Numbered from the stretch's first letter, positions 43,090-51,878 are shown. The stretch: 64,000 bases of DNA from CAZSBB01 sp964605235 (GCA_964605235.1 CAZSBB010000015.1:58704-122703), one strand, 5' to 3'. Numbers and translations: made by a program. Notes: generated by a model not told the origin, from the sequence alone.

Positions 43090-44346
43090 ATGCACGCGGA
43101 CCATCCCGCTCGGCCGCGCTTGTTGATGCTGACCCATCGGCTGCCCTATCCGCCGGATCGGGGCGACCGCATTCGCTCCTACCACCTGCTGCGCACACTC
43201 AGCCAGCACGCGACGATTGACCTGGCGTGCGTCAGCGAAGAACAGCCGAATCCGCCGCACATCGAGCATCTGCGCACCTTATGCCGACAGGTGGCGGTGC
43301 AGCGCATCGGCTGGCTCACCAGCCGGGCGCGCGGCGTGCGGGGGCTGCTGCGCGGCCGTGCGGTGACGCCCAGTGTGTTCTTTGATCCCCGGCTGATGGC
43401 GACCATCCACCAATGGCAAACGCAGCAACCGTATGACGCGGTGCTGACTTTCTGCACCGGCATGAGCGCGTACACCGCGCTGTTGCCGCCGGATCCGCAG
43501 CGCCGGCAGGTGCTGGATTTGGTGGATGTGGACAGCGTGAAATGGTCGCAGTACGCCGCGGCCGCGCCGTTCTGGAAAGGCTGGCTGTACCGCACGGAAG
43601 CGCAGCGGCTGCGCACGCTGGAAGCCGACGCGCAGCACACCCATGCGGCGGTGACCGTGGTGAGCCAGCGTGAAGCGGACGTGTACCGCCAGACGCATGG
43701 TGACAACGCCCGGCTGCAGGTGGTGGGCAATGGCGTGGACCTGGATTACTTCCAGCCGCTGCCGCAGCCCGGCGCGGCCGACGCGCTGAACCTGGCGTTC
43801 ATCGGCGTGCTGGATTACCCGCCCAACCGTGACGGCATCATCTGGTTCGCCCGTGAGATTTTCCCGGCTGTGCGCGTGTTGCTGCCCAAGGCGAAGCTGC
43901 GCATCGTCGGCCGACATGCTCCCGCCGCCGTGGTGGCGCTGGGACAACTTCCGGGGGTGAAGGTGGTGGGCGCGGTGGATGATGTGCGCGCCGAGCTGGC
44001 GCGGGCGGCAGCGGTGATCGCGCCGTTGCAGATCGCGCGCGGGGTACAGAACAAGGTGCTTGAAGCCATGGCGTGCGCACGCGTGGTCATCGCCACCCCG
44101 CAGGCGGCGGCAGGCGTGGAGGCGACCCCGGGACGCGAACTGCTGATGGCGGCGCAGCGCAGCGACTGGCCGCGGCTGATCGCCAGCGTGCTCGATCAGC
44201 CGGGGTATCGCGCCAAGCTGGCGTCCCATGCCCGGGCGCTGGTGGAGACGAAATACACCTGGAGCGCGCAGCTCGCGCCGCTGCGCGAATTGCTGTGGGG
44301 TGCTTCAGCGGAGCAGATTGCCCAGCCGCGGCGTCAGGCGGCGTGA
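43090..44346 (+). CDS. sugar transferase, GT4-like, PEP-CTERM/EpsH1 associated
   Basis: 418 aa GT-B glycosyltransferase. The N-terminus LLMLTHRLPYPPDRGDRIRS (residues 11-30) is the signature of the EpsH1-associated transferase family. The C-terminal donor-binding domain has NLAFIGVLDYPPNRDGIIWF (about 236-255), then LRIVGRHAPAAVVAL and the GVQNKVLEAMACARVVIATP motif (about 318-337). It follows the P-loop gene by 2 bp. It ends 13 bases inside the convergent deacetylase gene. It should add a sugar to the growing exopolysaccharide at the inner membrane. Confidence 0.9.
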   Translation: MHADHPARPRLLMLTHRLPYPPDRGDRIRSYHLLRTLSQHATIDLACVSEEQPNPPHIEHLRTLCRQVAVQRIGWLTSRARGVRGLLRGRAVTPSVFFDPRLMATIHQWQTQQPYDAVLTFCTGMSAYTALLPPDPQRRQVLDLVDVDSVKWSQYAAAAPFWKGWLYRTEAQRLRTLEADAQHTHAAVTVVSQREADVYRQTHGDNARLQVVGNGVDLDYFQPLPQPGAADALNLAFIGVLDYPPNRDGIIWFAREIFPAVRVLLPKAKLRIVGRHAPAAVVALGQLPGVKVVGAVDDVRAELARAAAVIAPLQIARGVQNKVLEAMACARVVIATPQAAAGVEATPGRELLMAAQRSDWPRLIASVLDQPGYRAKLASHARALVETKYTWSAQLAPLRELLWGASAEQIAQPRRQAA

Positions 44347-45278
44347 GCCAGATCAAACGCGGTGCGCCGCTCGGCGTAATGCCGCAGTTCCCCCAGATGG
44401 GCGGCAATGGTGCCCCACCGGCCGTCGGTGTGCAGAATCTGCCGCAGCTTGTCGGCAGCGCCGCGCAGACCGGTGTACGTGCGCAGTCTGCCGGTCAGCG
44501 ACAGCGGCATGCGCGGCAGCTGCGGATCGAACTCCCAGGGATGGAAGTAGAGGATCGCCGGCCGCTGGGCGCTTTGCGCCTGTTCCAATCCCCGCCGCAT
44601 GAACCACAACGGCAGCAGGCGGAAGTACCCGCCCCCGGCGACGGCGAGGTTGCGCCCACGCCAGCGCCAGACCAGCGGCGGCACTTCCAGCAGGCGCTGG
44701 CTGGGCACGCTGCCCTGGACGAAGAACGGCTCGACCGGCGCGGCGGGCACGCCATACGCCGGGTGCAGGACCGGGAAGATGGATGCGTCGTAACTGAACC
44801 CGGATTCAAGCAGCACGTCGATCGCCCAGGCCGTGGCGGGGGTGACGCTGAACGTCGGCGCCCGGTAGCCGCGCACCACGCGCCCGGTGAGATCCTCGAG
44901 CAGATGCTTGCAGGTGAGCAGGTCGGCGCGGAAGCGCGCCGGGTCGAGCCGATGCAGACGGTCGTGATTGGTGCCGTGGCTGGCGATCTCATGACCCGCG
45001 CTGGCGATGCGCTGCACCAGTGCCGGATGCCGCTGCGCCACCGCGCCCAGAATGAAGAAGGTGCCGTGGACCGACGCCTGCCCCAGCAGTTCCAGCAGGA
45101 GGTCGACGCTGCGCTCCACCCGGCTGGGCCACTCGTTCCAGTCCGCGCGGGCGATCCGGCCGTGGGCGGCTTCGATGTGGAAGTATTCCTCCACGTCCAC
45201 GCTCAGCACGCGCAGCGGCAGCCCCGGCGTCTGCGGCGCGACCGGGGGCGGAAGCATGTTCAATCCAGGTGAAGTCAT
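44334..45278 (-). CDS. polysaccharide deacetylase, XrtA-associated type
   Basis: 314 aa NodB-type deacetylase without a signal peptide. LSVDVEEYFHIEAAH (about 25-39) holds the catalytic-base and metal Asp region, ASHGTNHDRLHRL (about 98-110) the metal histidines, and GYRAPTFSVTPATAW (about 135-149) and AILYFHPWEFDPQLP (about 242-256) the last two motifs. This exact variant (VDVEEYF, HPWEFDP) is the one tied to PEP-CTERM exopolysaccharide loci. It overlaps the glycosyltransferase tail to tail by 13 bases and so belongs to the same locus on the opposite strand. Confidence 0.93.
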   Translation of the reverse strand: MTSPGLNMLPPPVAPQTPGLPLRVLSVDVEEYFHIEAAHGRIARADWNEWPSRVERSVDLLLELLGQASVHGTFFILGAVAQRHPALVQRIASAGHEIASHGTNHDRLHRLDPARFRADLLTCKHLLEDLTGRVVRGYRAPTFSVTPATAWAIDVLLESGFSYDASIFPVLHPAYGVPAAPVEPFFVQGSVPSQRLLEVPPLVWRWRGRNLAVAGGGYFRLLPLWFMRRGLEQAQSAQRPAILYFHPWEFDPQLPRMPLSLTGRLRTYTGLRGAADKLRQILHTDGRWGTIAAHLGELRHYAERRTAFDLAHAA

Positions 45279-45310
45279 GTTTTCTCGTTTCCACGGGGGA
45301 CCGCCCGATT

Positions 45311-46819
45311 ATGCTTATCGACCATATGCCCCAAGACCCTTTCATCCTGACCCGGATCATCGCCACGGTCGGCCCCGCCAGCGCCAGCGTGGAACGCCTC
45401 GCCCGGCTCATCGAAGCCGGCGCGCGGGTGTTCCGCATCAACTTCTCGCATGGCACGTTTGCCGACTTCACCCGCTTTCGGGACGCCATCCGCGCCGCGG
45501 CGGCGCAATGCGGCATCGAGGTCGGCATCCTGGGCGACTTGTGCGGCCCGAAGATTCGCATCGAACAGGTGGTCGAGGGCGGGGTGGAGCTGGCGCCGGG
45601 CGACGCGGTGCGCTTCGTGGCGACCGAGGAAGTCGGCGGCACGCGCGACGCCGACGGCGCGGTGCGCTTGAGCACGACCTATCCCGCGCTGGTGGAGGAA
45701 GTGGAACCGGGCCAGCGTCTGCTCATCAACGACGGCGCGGTGCGCCTGCTGGCGGTGCAGCGTGAGGCCGGGGCCCTGTTGTGCCGCGTGACCATCGGCG
45801 GGTTGGTGACCAGCCGCAAGGGGCTGAACCTGCCGGAGACGCAGTTGCGCGTGGAGTCGATCACCGCCTATGACTGGCAGTGCGTGGACTGGGCTCTGGA
45901 ACATGAGGTGGATTACCTGGCGCTGAGCTTCGTGCGGCAGGCGCAGGAGGTCGCCCGGCTCAAGGCGTACCTGAAGAAGCGCACCACGCCGGGCCAGCGT
46001 ATTCCGTTGATCGCCAAGATCGAGAAGCCGCAGGCGGTGCGCGACCTGGACGGCATCATCGAGGAAGCCAACTCGGTGATGGTGGCGCGCGGCGACCTGG
46101 GCGTGGAGATGGACCTGGCACTGGTGCCGATCATTCAGAAGCAGATCATCAGTGCCGCGCACGATCAGGGGAAGGTGGTCATCGTCGCCACGCAGATGCT
46201 CCAGAGCATGATCGACGCGCCGATGCCCACCCGCGCCGAGGTAAGCGATGTCGCCAATGCGATTTTTGAAGGCGCGGATTGTGTGATGCTCAGCGGGGAA
46301 ACCGCGGTGGGCGATTATCCCGAGGAAGCGGTGCTGATGATGGCGCGGGTGGCCGGCGCCATGCGCCAGCACGTGGGCGAGCACCATCCGACGTGGGGGC
46401 AGCCGCCGGGCCCCAACGCGCGTTTTCGCCAGCAGCGCTATCGCACGTCAGCGCTGGCGCACGGCGTGACCACCGTGACGCGCGAACTCAACGCGCGCTT
46501 CATCGTCGTCTGGTCGCAGCACGGCGGCGGCGCGCGGTACCTGTCCATGAACCGCCCCACCATTCCGGTGTTGGCGTTCAGTGATGACGTGCGGGCGCTG
46601 CGGCGGATGAATTGTCTGTTTGCGGTGCAGCCGCTGCTGATGGAACTGCCGCGCGACCCGGAAGACTTCATCGCCAGGGTGGATGTGCTGTTGCAGAAGC
46701 ACAACTGGGCGGAGCCGGGCGACCCGCTCGTGGTGGTGTGCGGCCAGCCGCTGGGTGCGGTGGGCGTGACCAACACGCTGCGGATTCACTATGTGGGCGA
46801 TGTGTGCCGGCTGACGTGA
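45311..46819 (+). CDS. pyk: pyruvate kinase
   Basis: Last step of glycolysis, PEP plus ADP to pyruvate plus ATP. 502 aa from ATG 45311; another ATG five codons later is equally possible. Motifs: TRIIATVGPASASVERL (about 14-30), VFRINFSHGTFADF (about 45-58), PLIAKIEKPQAVRDLDGII (about 231-249) with the catalytic Lys, and ARGDLGVEMDLALVPIIQKQ (about 259-278). The C-terminal allosteric domain (about 370-500) is complete. It follows the deacetylase divergently. Confidence 0.96.
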   Translation: MLIDHMPQDPFILTRIIATVGPASASVERLARLIEAGARVFRINFSHGTFADFTRFRDAIRAAAAQCGIEVGILGDLCGPKIRIEQVVEGGVELAPGDAVRFVATEEVGGTRDADGAVRLSTTYPALVEEVEPGQRLLINDGAVRLLAVQREAGALLCRVTIGGLVTSRKGLNLPETQLRVESITAYDWQCVDWALEHEVDYLALSFVRQAQEVARLKAYLKKRTTPGQRIPLIAKIEKPQAVRDLDGIIEEANSVMVARGDLGVEMDLALVPIIQKQIISAAHDQGKVVIVATQMLQSMIDAPMPTRAEVSDVANAIFEGADCVMLSGETAVGDYPEEAVLMMARVAGAMRQHVGEHHPTWGQPPGPNARFRQQRYRTSALAHGVTTVTRELNARFIVVWSQHGGGARYLSMNRPTIPVLAFSDDVRALRRMNCLFAVQPLLMELPRDPEDFIARVDVLLQKHNWAEPGDPLVVVCGQPLGAVGVTNTLRIHYVGDVCRLT

Positions 46820-46828
46820 GCGCGCCGG

Positions 46829-46944
46829 AACGAGCCGGAAGCGTGAGCGACGGGCTACGTCATTGAACGCCGGTGAACTGCCGCAAGTACCTTGACGTAT
46901 TGGCGACCCAACGCCCTGCCCGTTGCTGACGCTTCCGGCTCGTT
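46829..46944. repeat. inverted-repeat element of the AACGAGCC type, copy 2
   Basis: Arms of 26 bp (46829-46854 and 46919-46944, beginning AACGAGCCGGAAGCGT and ending ACGCTTCCGGCTCGTT) match at 24 of 26 positions with a 64-bp loop. The arms share the AACGAGCC and AGC pattern with the element at 14700-14790. It fills most of the gap after pyk. Confidence 0.85.
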
Positions 46945-46981
46945 GTCGCGTGGTGCGCTGCGGGCGCGGGGGGTGAGTATC

Positions 46982-46987
46982 TACAAT
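46982..46987 (+). promoter_or_regulatory. candidate -10 box of the first GT2 gene
   Basis: TACAAT with 9 bases to the ATG and no Shine-Dalgarno, consistent with a leaderless transcript. Confidence 0.4.
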
Positions 46988-46996
46988 GCGGCGGTC

Positions 46997-47911
46997 ATGC
47001 CCATGTTTTCCCTGCTCATGGCGGTGCACAACCGCGCAGCCCTGGTGGGCGCGGCTTTGGACAGCGCGCTCAGCCAGCGCGACGCCGACCTGGAAATCAT
47101 CGTGGTCGACGACGGCAGCACGGACGACACGCCGGCGGTGCTGCGGAGCTATGCGGAGCGTGTCATCGTGCTGCGGCAGGACAATGCCGGCGCGGGGGCG
47201 GCGCGCAACCGCGCGTTGGCGGCGGCATCCGGCGAATACTGCTGTTTCCTCGACAGCGATGATCTGTGGTTCCCCTGGACGCTGGCGACGTATCGAGCCG
47301 CGCTGACAGCCCACGCGCGGCCGGCGTTTCTCAGCAGTGTGGAGCAACCCTTCACCGAGCCGGCGGAGCTGACGGGTTTGTCGGAGGAGCCATTGCAAAC
47401 GACGGCGTATGCGGATTACTTCACCGCCGGCAGCGCGGGGCAATGGGTGCCGCTGTGCGGCGCGGTGGTGCGCACGGAGGTGCTGCGCGCAGCGGGCGGA
47501 TTTGCTGAGCATCGGCACAACTATGAGGAGACTGATCTCTGGCTGCGCCTGGGTACTGCGGGGGGCTTTGTGCGAATCACCGCGCCCTGCTGCTCCGCAC
47601 GCCGCAGGCACAACGCCATGGCGACGCAGGACCGGTCGCGCAGCGTCGCGGGCTGTCTGCGTCTGCTGGAACAGGAAGCGCGCGGCTGCTATCCCGGCGG
47701 CAAAGCCCGACGACGTGAACGCTGGGCGCTGCTGTCGGGGCACGTGCGCCCGCTGGCGTGGCGCTGTGCGGCCGACGGCGCGCGCGCCCAGGCGTGGAAG
47801 CTGTATCGCCAAACATTGGCGCTGCATGCGGCGCTGGGGCGCTGGCGTTTTCTGCTGGGTTTGCCGATGCGCCTGCTGATGCCGGGTGGAGGGCGCTGCG
47901 ATGACCAATGA
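46997..47911 (+). CDS. family 2 glycosyltransferase
   Basis: 304 aa GT-A fold enzyme. FSLLMAVHNRAALVGAALDS (about 4-23), the nucleotide-binding IIVVDDGSTDDTP (about 34-46) and the DxD-type motif FLDSDDLWFPW (about 84-94) are intact. The acceptor region has an EETDLWLRLG motif (about 177-186). No membrane helix is seen. It overlaps the next GT2 gene by 11 bases, so they form one operon. It probably acts in surface polysaccharide or glycoprotein assembly; the sugar is unknown. Confidence 0.9.
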   Translation: MPMFSLLMAVHNRAALVGAALDSALSQRDADLEIIVVDDGSTDDTPAVLRSYAERVIVLRQDNAGAGAARNRALAAASGEYCCFLDSDDLWFPWTLATYRAALTAHARPAFLSSVEQPFTEPAELTGLSEEPLQTTAYADYFTAGSAGQWVPLCGAVVRTEVLRAAGGFAEHRHNYEETDLWLRLGTAGGFVRITAPCCSARRRHNAMATQDRSRSVAGCLRLLEQEARGCYPGGKARRRERWALLSGHVRPLAWRCAADGARAQAWKLYRQTLALHAALGRWRFLLGLPMRLLMPGGGRCDDQ

Positions 47912-48851
47912 CGCCATACCGCAGACGACGGTCATCATCGCCACCAAGGATCGGCGGGAAGACCTGCGCCGGGCGCTGGACTCGGCGCTGGCGCAGCGGC
48001 CGGCGGTGGACATCATTGTGATTGATGACGGTTCGTCTGACGACAGCAGCGCCATGGTGCGCGCTGATTACCCGCAGGTGCGCCTGGAGCGCCACGACGA
48101 GCCGCGCGGGTACATCGTGGCGCGCAATCTGGGCGCTCGGCTGGCGCGGACGGAATTGCTGGTGTGCATCGATGACGATGCGCAGTTCAGCTCGCCGGCG
48201 GTGGTGGCGCAGACGGCGGGGCAGTTTGACCATCCGCGCGTGGCGGGCGTGGCGATTCCCTACAAGGATGTGCGGCGCAGCGAGCGCTTGATCCCTGATT
48301 TACCGCCCCCGCCGGAGGGCCAGTGGTATGTCTGCAACACGTTCACCGGCACGGCGCATGCGCTGCGCCGCGCGCCGTTGCTGGCGGTGGGCGGCTATCG
48401 GGAAGCCTTGTTCCATCAAGGCGAGGAGCGCGACCTGACGCTGCGCCTGCTGGCGCGCGGCTGGGTGATCCGGCTGGGGCGCGGCGACCCGATTCTGCAT
48501 TACGAATCGCCCCAGCGCGCCAGCGCCCGGGTGAGCTTGTTCGGCCGGCGCAACGATCTGCTGTTCGTCTGGCACAACGCGCCGGCGCGCTGGCTGCTGC
48601 CGGAGCTGCTCGCGGCGAGCGCCAAGGGGCTGCGCTATGGCTGGCGCACCGGGCGCACGCTGCTGATGGCGCGCGGCGTGTGGCGGGGGTGGTGTGCTTT
48701 GCCCGGGCACTGGCGGCAGCGGCAGGCGGTGGCGCCGGCGGTGTATCGGCTGCATCGGAAGCTGACCTATCGCGGGCCGTTCACCTTGGCGCAGGTGGAA
48801 GGCGAACTCCCGGCGATCAGCGAGATGGTGCCGGCATCAAGCCCCGGGTGA
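47901..48851 (+). CDS. family 2 glycosyltransferase
   Basis: 316 aa GT-A enzyme: TTVIIATKDRREDLRRALDS (about 9-28), IIVIDDGSSDDSSAMV (about 38-53), LVCIDDDAQFSSP as the DxD-type motif (about 85-97) and the acceptor-site GEERDLTLRLLARGW (about 174-188). GGTGGAGG lies upstream of the ATG at 47901. It overlaps the preceding GT2 gene by 11 bases and the convergent membrane-protein gene by 15 bases. A 129-bp piece of a close relative of its 3' region lies 0.5 kb downstream. Confidence 0.9.
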   Translation: MTNDAIPQTTVIIATKDRREDLRRALDSALAQRPAVDIIVIDDGSSDDSSAMVRADYPQVRLERHDEPRGYIVARNLGARLARTELLVCIDDDAQFSSPAVVAQTAGQFDHPRVAGVAIPYKDVRRSERLIPDLPPPPEGQWYVCNTFTGTAHALRRAPLLAVGGYREALFHQGEERDLTLRLLARGWVIRLGRGDPILHYESPQRASARVSLFGRRNDLLFVWHNAPARWLLPELLAASAKGLRYGWRTGRTLLMARGVWRGWCALPGHWRQRQAVAPAVYRLHRKLTYRGPFTLAQVEGELPAISEMVPASSPG

Positions 48852-49259
48852 AGCCGGCGCCGGACGGTCGCGCAGGATCAAGCCCGCCACCAGCCCGCCC
48901 GCCAGCGCCTGAACCGTCATGCCCAGGAACCAGCTCAGCGCCAGTGAATAGGGAACGGGCATCACGGCATAGGTGCCATAGCCGGCGCCCAGCCCATGCG
49001 CCAGGCCCCACAGAGCGCCGAACGCCAGCGCGGCCCGGAGGGTGCGGGGGCCAATCAGTTGGCCGTAGATGAAGCAGAAGGCCGCGGCGCTCAGCAGGCT
49101 GACCACGCGCAGCAGACCCATTTTCATCTCGGCTTCGGGGCGCCACAGCTCGGCGGTGGCGGCATAGGACGAGCGCAGCAGCACGCCATGGATGACAAAT
49201 TCCAGAGCGCTCCAGGTCACAAAGACCGCCAGGGTCGCGAGCATCCAGCGTTTGTACAT
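48837..49259 (-). CDS. small hypothetical membrane protein
   Basis: 140 aa with about four membrane helices: MLATLAVFVTWSALEFVIHG at residues 6-25, then about 52-70, 76-98 and 105-128. It is a compact all-helical inner-membrane protein without recognised catalytic motifs. The ATG at 49259 (MYKRW) was taken as the natural start; the frame is open much further upstream but that sequence overlaps repeats of the glycosyltransferase. It lies between the glycosyltransferase gene and the truncated copy of it. Confidence 0.72.
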   Translation of the reverse strand: MYKRWMLATLAVFVTWSALEFVIHGVLLRSSYAATAELWRPEAEMKMGLLRVVSLLSAAAFCFIYGQLIGPRTLRAALAFGALWGLAHGLGAGYGTYAVMPVPYSLALSWFLGMTVQALAGGLVAGLILRDRPAPASPGA

Positions 49260-49328
49260 GGCTAGTTCCTGATGGGGACAACCGGCCTCATGCCGGGCGG
49301 CGTGAGTTGAACTGCCTCCATGATACCG

Positions 49329-49457
49329 ACGCTGGGGCCTGCGACCCGATCCTGCATTACGAATCGCCCCAGCGCCTGGGTGAGCTTGTTCGGCCGGCGC
49401 AATGATCTGCTGCTCGTCTGGCACCACGCGCCGGCGCGCTGGCTGCTGCCTGAGCTG
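49329..49457 (+). pseudogene. remnant of a family 2 glycosyltransferase gene
   Basis: About 129 bp matching 48473-48606 of the intact glycosyltransferase at roughly 90% identity, with a 9-bp deletion after CCCCAGCGC. It translates as a piece of the LFGRRNDLL...WLLPEL region without start or end. It is either the leftover of a tandem duplicate or of a rearrangement that brought in the 48837-49259 gene. Confidence 0.85.
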
Positions 49458-49598
49458 GCGAGATTTGGACTCCATCACATGGCAGAGAACTTGAAGGGGC
49501 GAAAGCGCCATGGACAAAGAATACAGGAATCCGATATCCTGATATGTCGTTTGCTCGTGTTCGACATTCTGTGTTGTTGTGGATGGAGTTCCCCCGCC

Positions 49599-49814
49599 AT
49601 GGTGAATGATTCCAGCATCGACCCGGCCAACCCTGCTTCCTGGCCCTGCAAGAAAGATCATCACTGCACTGCCTGCGGCGCATGTGCGGAAGCATGGTCT
49701 CGGCGTCACGCCGCCGCCGTCGCGGACGCAAAAACGGTTGCTCAATCCGGGCTAGAAACTACATTACCTGTCGGTGGTCCCGGCTCGGCGCCTTCTGGTC
49801 GGATTGTGCGCTGA
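49599..49814 (+). CDS. possible small cysteine-rich protein
   Basis: 71-aa frame starting MVNDSSIDPANPASW. A GGAG lies 9 bases upstream of its ATG. The cluster CKKDHHCTACGAC at residues 17-29 could bind a metal. No family is recognised, and the second half has low-complexity composition, so it may be chance. The acs start is 46 bp downstream. Confidence 0.25.
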   Translation: MVNDSSIDPANPASWPCKKDHHCTACGACAEAWSRRHAAAVADAKTVAQSGLETTLPVGGPGSAPSGRIVR

Positions 49815-49860
49815 GCCGATCTGGTTTCATTCGCACATCCCCTCACAGGAGTTTGCATCG

Positions 49861-51819
49861 ATGACGCAGGCAGGCACGGATTCGACACTCATTCCCATCA
49901 AGCCGCTGTTTGCTCAGCGTGGCCATGTCAAGAGCCGCGCGGAGTATGACCGGATGTATCAGGAATCCATCGAGAAGCCGGATCAGTTCTGGGCGAAGAT
50001 GGCGGAAGATTTCGTCTGGCAGAAGAAGTGGAATCAGGTGGTCAGCCACACCTGGAACCGCCGCGAAGTCACCACCAAATGGTTCAGCGGCGCGAAGACC
50101 AACCTGAGCGTCAACGCTCTGGACCGCCATCTGGAAAAGCGTGGCGACCAGATCGCCCTGATGTGGGAAGGCAACGAGCCGGGCGAAGATTCCAAGCTGA
50201 CCTACAAGCAATTGCATGAGCAGGTCTGCCGCTGCGCCAACGTGCTCAAGAGCCTGGGCGTGCAGAAAGGCGATCGCGTCTGCATCTATATGCAGATGAT
50301 CCCGCAGGCCACGGTGGCGATGCTCGCCTGCGCCCGCATTGGCGCGGTGCATTCGGTGGTGTTCGGCGCGTTCAGCGAAGACTCGCTGCGCGACCGCATC
50401 AACGACTGCCAGGCCAAGCTGCTGGTGACGCAGGACACCGCGCTGCGCGGCTCCAAGCGCGACATCCCGATGAAGACCAAGGCCGATGCCGCGGTGGTCC
50501 AGTGTCCGAGCATCGAGAAGGTGCTGGTCGTCAAGCGCACCGGCCACGAAGTGCCCTTCACCGCCGACCGGGATGTGTGGTGGCATGAGGCGATGGAAAA
50601 AGCCAACCCCACCTGCGCGCCCGAATGGTGCGAAGCGGAAGACCCGCTGTTCATCCTGTACACCTCCGGCTCGACCGGCAAGCCCAAGGGCGTGCTGCAC
50701 ACCACCGCGGGCTACATGGTGTGGACCGCGGTCACCTTCAAGTATGCCTTCGACTACCACGACGGCGACATCTGGTGGTGCACCGCCGACGTGGGCTGGG
50801 TGACCGGGCACAGCTACATCGTCTATGCCCCGCTGATCAACGGCGCCACGCAGGTCATCTTTGAAGGCGTGCCCAACTATCCCGACGCCGGCCGGTTCTG
50901 GGATGTGGTCGACAAGTACAAAGTCACCCACTTCTACACCGCCCCCACCGCCATCCGCGCGCTGATGCGCGAAGGCGAAGGCCCGATTCAGACGCGCAAG
51001 CTCGACAGCCTCAAGTGTCTCGGTTCGGTCGGCGAGCCGATCAATCCGGAAGTCTGGCTGTGGTACTACCGCAACATCGGCAAGGAACGCTGCCCGGTCA
51101 TCGACACCTGGTGGCAGACCGAAACCGGCGGGTTCATGATCACCGCCATCCCCGGCGCGCATGACCTCAAACCCGGCTCGGCGACCATGCCGTTCTTCGG
51201 CGTTCAGCCTTCCATTGTCGACGACAACGGCAAGGAACTGCCCGCCGGCGACAAGGGCAAGCTCTGCATCAAGGCGCCCTGGCCGGGCATCCTGCGTTCC
51301 ACCTGGGGCGATCACGATCGTTTCATTCAGACCTACTTCACCACCTACCCCGGCAACTACTTCACCGGCGACGGCTGCCTGAAGGACAAAGACGGCTACT
51401 ACTGGCTGCTGGGCCGGGTGGACGACGTGATCAACGTCTCAGGCCATCGCCTGGGCACCGCGGAAGTGGAGTCCGCGCTGGTCGCCCATCCCGATGTCGC
51501 CGAGGCGGCGGTGGTTGGTTATCCGCATGAAATCAAGGGTCAGGGCATTTACGCCTACGTCACCCTGAAGACCGGCGTCAAAGCCACCGAAGAGCTGCGC
51601 AAATCGCTGGTGCAAACCGTGCGCAAGGAGATCGGCCCGATCGCTTCGCCGGACATCATCCAGTGGGCCCCGAGCCTGCCCAAGACGCGCTCGGGCAAAA
51701 TCATGCGCCGCATCCTGCGCAAGATCGCCGAAGGCGAAACCGGCTCCATCGGCGACACCAGCACCCTGGCGGACCCCAGCGTCGTCGACGATCTGGTCAA
51801 GAACGCGCCCAAGCGCTGA
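49861..51819 (+). CDS. acs: acetyl-CoA synthetase
   Basis: Makes acetyl-CoA from acetate, ATP and CoA by way of acetyl-AMP. 652 aa, the standard length. The adenylation core has YTSGSTGKPKGVLHTT (about 270-285), the GDIWWCTADVGWVTGH segment (about 302-317) and WWQTETGGFM (about 419-428). The C-terminal PKTRSGKIMRR holds the catalytic Lys that is the usual acetylation-control site. The ATG at 49861 follows an AGGAG-type site, CACAGGAG. It is followed by a strong terminator. Confidence 0.97.
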   Translation: MTQAGTDSTLIPIKPLFAQRGHVKSRAEYDRMYQESIEKPDQFWAKMAEDFVWQKKWNQVVSHTWNRREVTTKWFSGAKTNLSVNALDRHLEKRGDQIALMWEGNEPGEDSKLTYKQLHEQVCRCANVLKSLGVQKGDRVCIYMQMIPQATVAMLACARIGAVHSVVFGAFSEDSLRDRINDCQAKLLVTQDTALRGSKRDIPMKTKADAAVVQCPSIEKVLVVKRTGHEVPFTADRDVWWHEAMEKANPTCAPEWCEAEDPLFILYTSGSTGKPKGVLHTTAGYMVWTAVTFKYAFDYHDGDIWWCTADVGWVTGHSYIVYAPLINGATQVIFEGVPNYPDAGRFWDVVDKYKVTHFYTAPTAIRALMREGEGPIQTRKLDSLKCLGSVGEPINPEVWLWYYRNIGKERCPVIDTWWQTETGGFMITAIPGAHDLKPGSATMPFFGVQPSIVDDNGKELPAGDKGKLCIKAPWPGILRSTWGDHDRFIQTYFTTYPGNYFTGDGCLKDKDGYYWLLGRVDDVINVSGHRLGTAEVESALVAHPDVAEAAVVGYPHEIKGQGIYAYVTLKTGVKATEELRKSLVQTVRKEIGPIASPDIIQWAPSLPKTRSGKIMRRILRKIAEGETGSIGDTSTLADPSVVDDLVKNAPKR

Positions 51820-51850
51820 TTCGGCTCAACCGATCCCACATCACTCCCCA

Positions 51851-51878
51851 GGGAGCGCCCCACCGGCGCTCCCTTTTT
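51851..51878 (+). terminator. rho-independent terminator of acs
   Basis: Perfect 9-bp stem GGGAGCGCC / GGCGCTCCC with a 5-base loop and five T residues, 31 bp after the acs stop. Confidence 0.92.

Larger units (their letters stand above)
49260..49860. other. intergenic region before acs
   Basis: 601 bp holding the broken glycosyltransferase fragment, a possible small cysteine-rich frame and the acs leader. Between about 49460 and 49598 I see no gene or clear repeat. Confidence 0.55.

Noticed and set aside
43090..46819. Pyruvate kinase as part of the exopolysaccharide operon
   Set aside because: It is divergent from the deacetylase, and its function is central metabolism; adjacency appears incidental.
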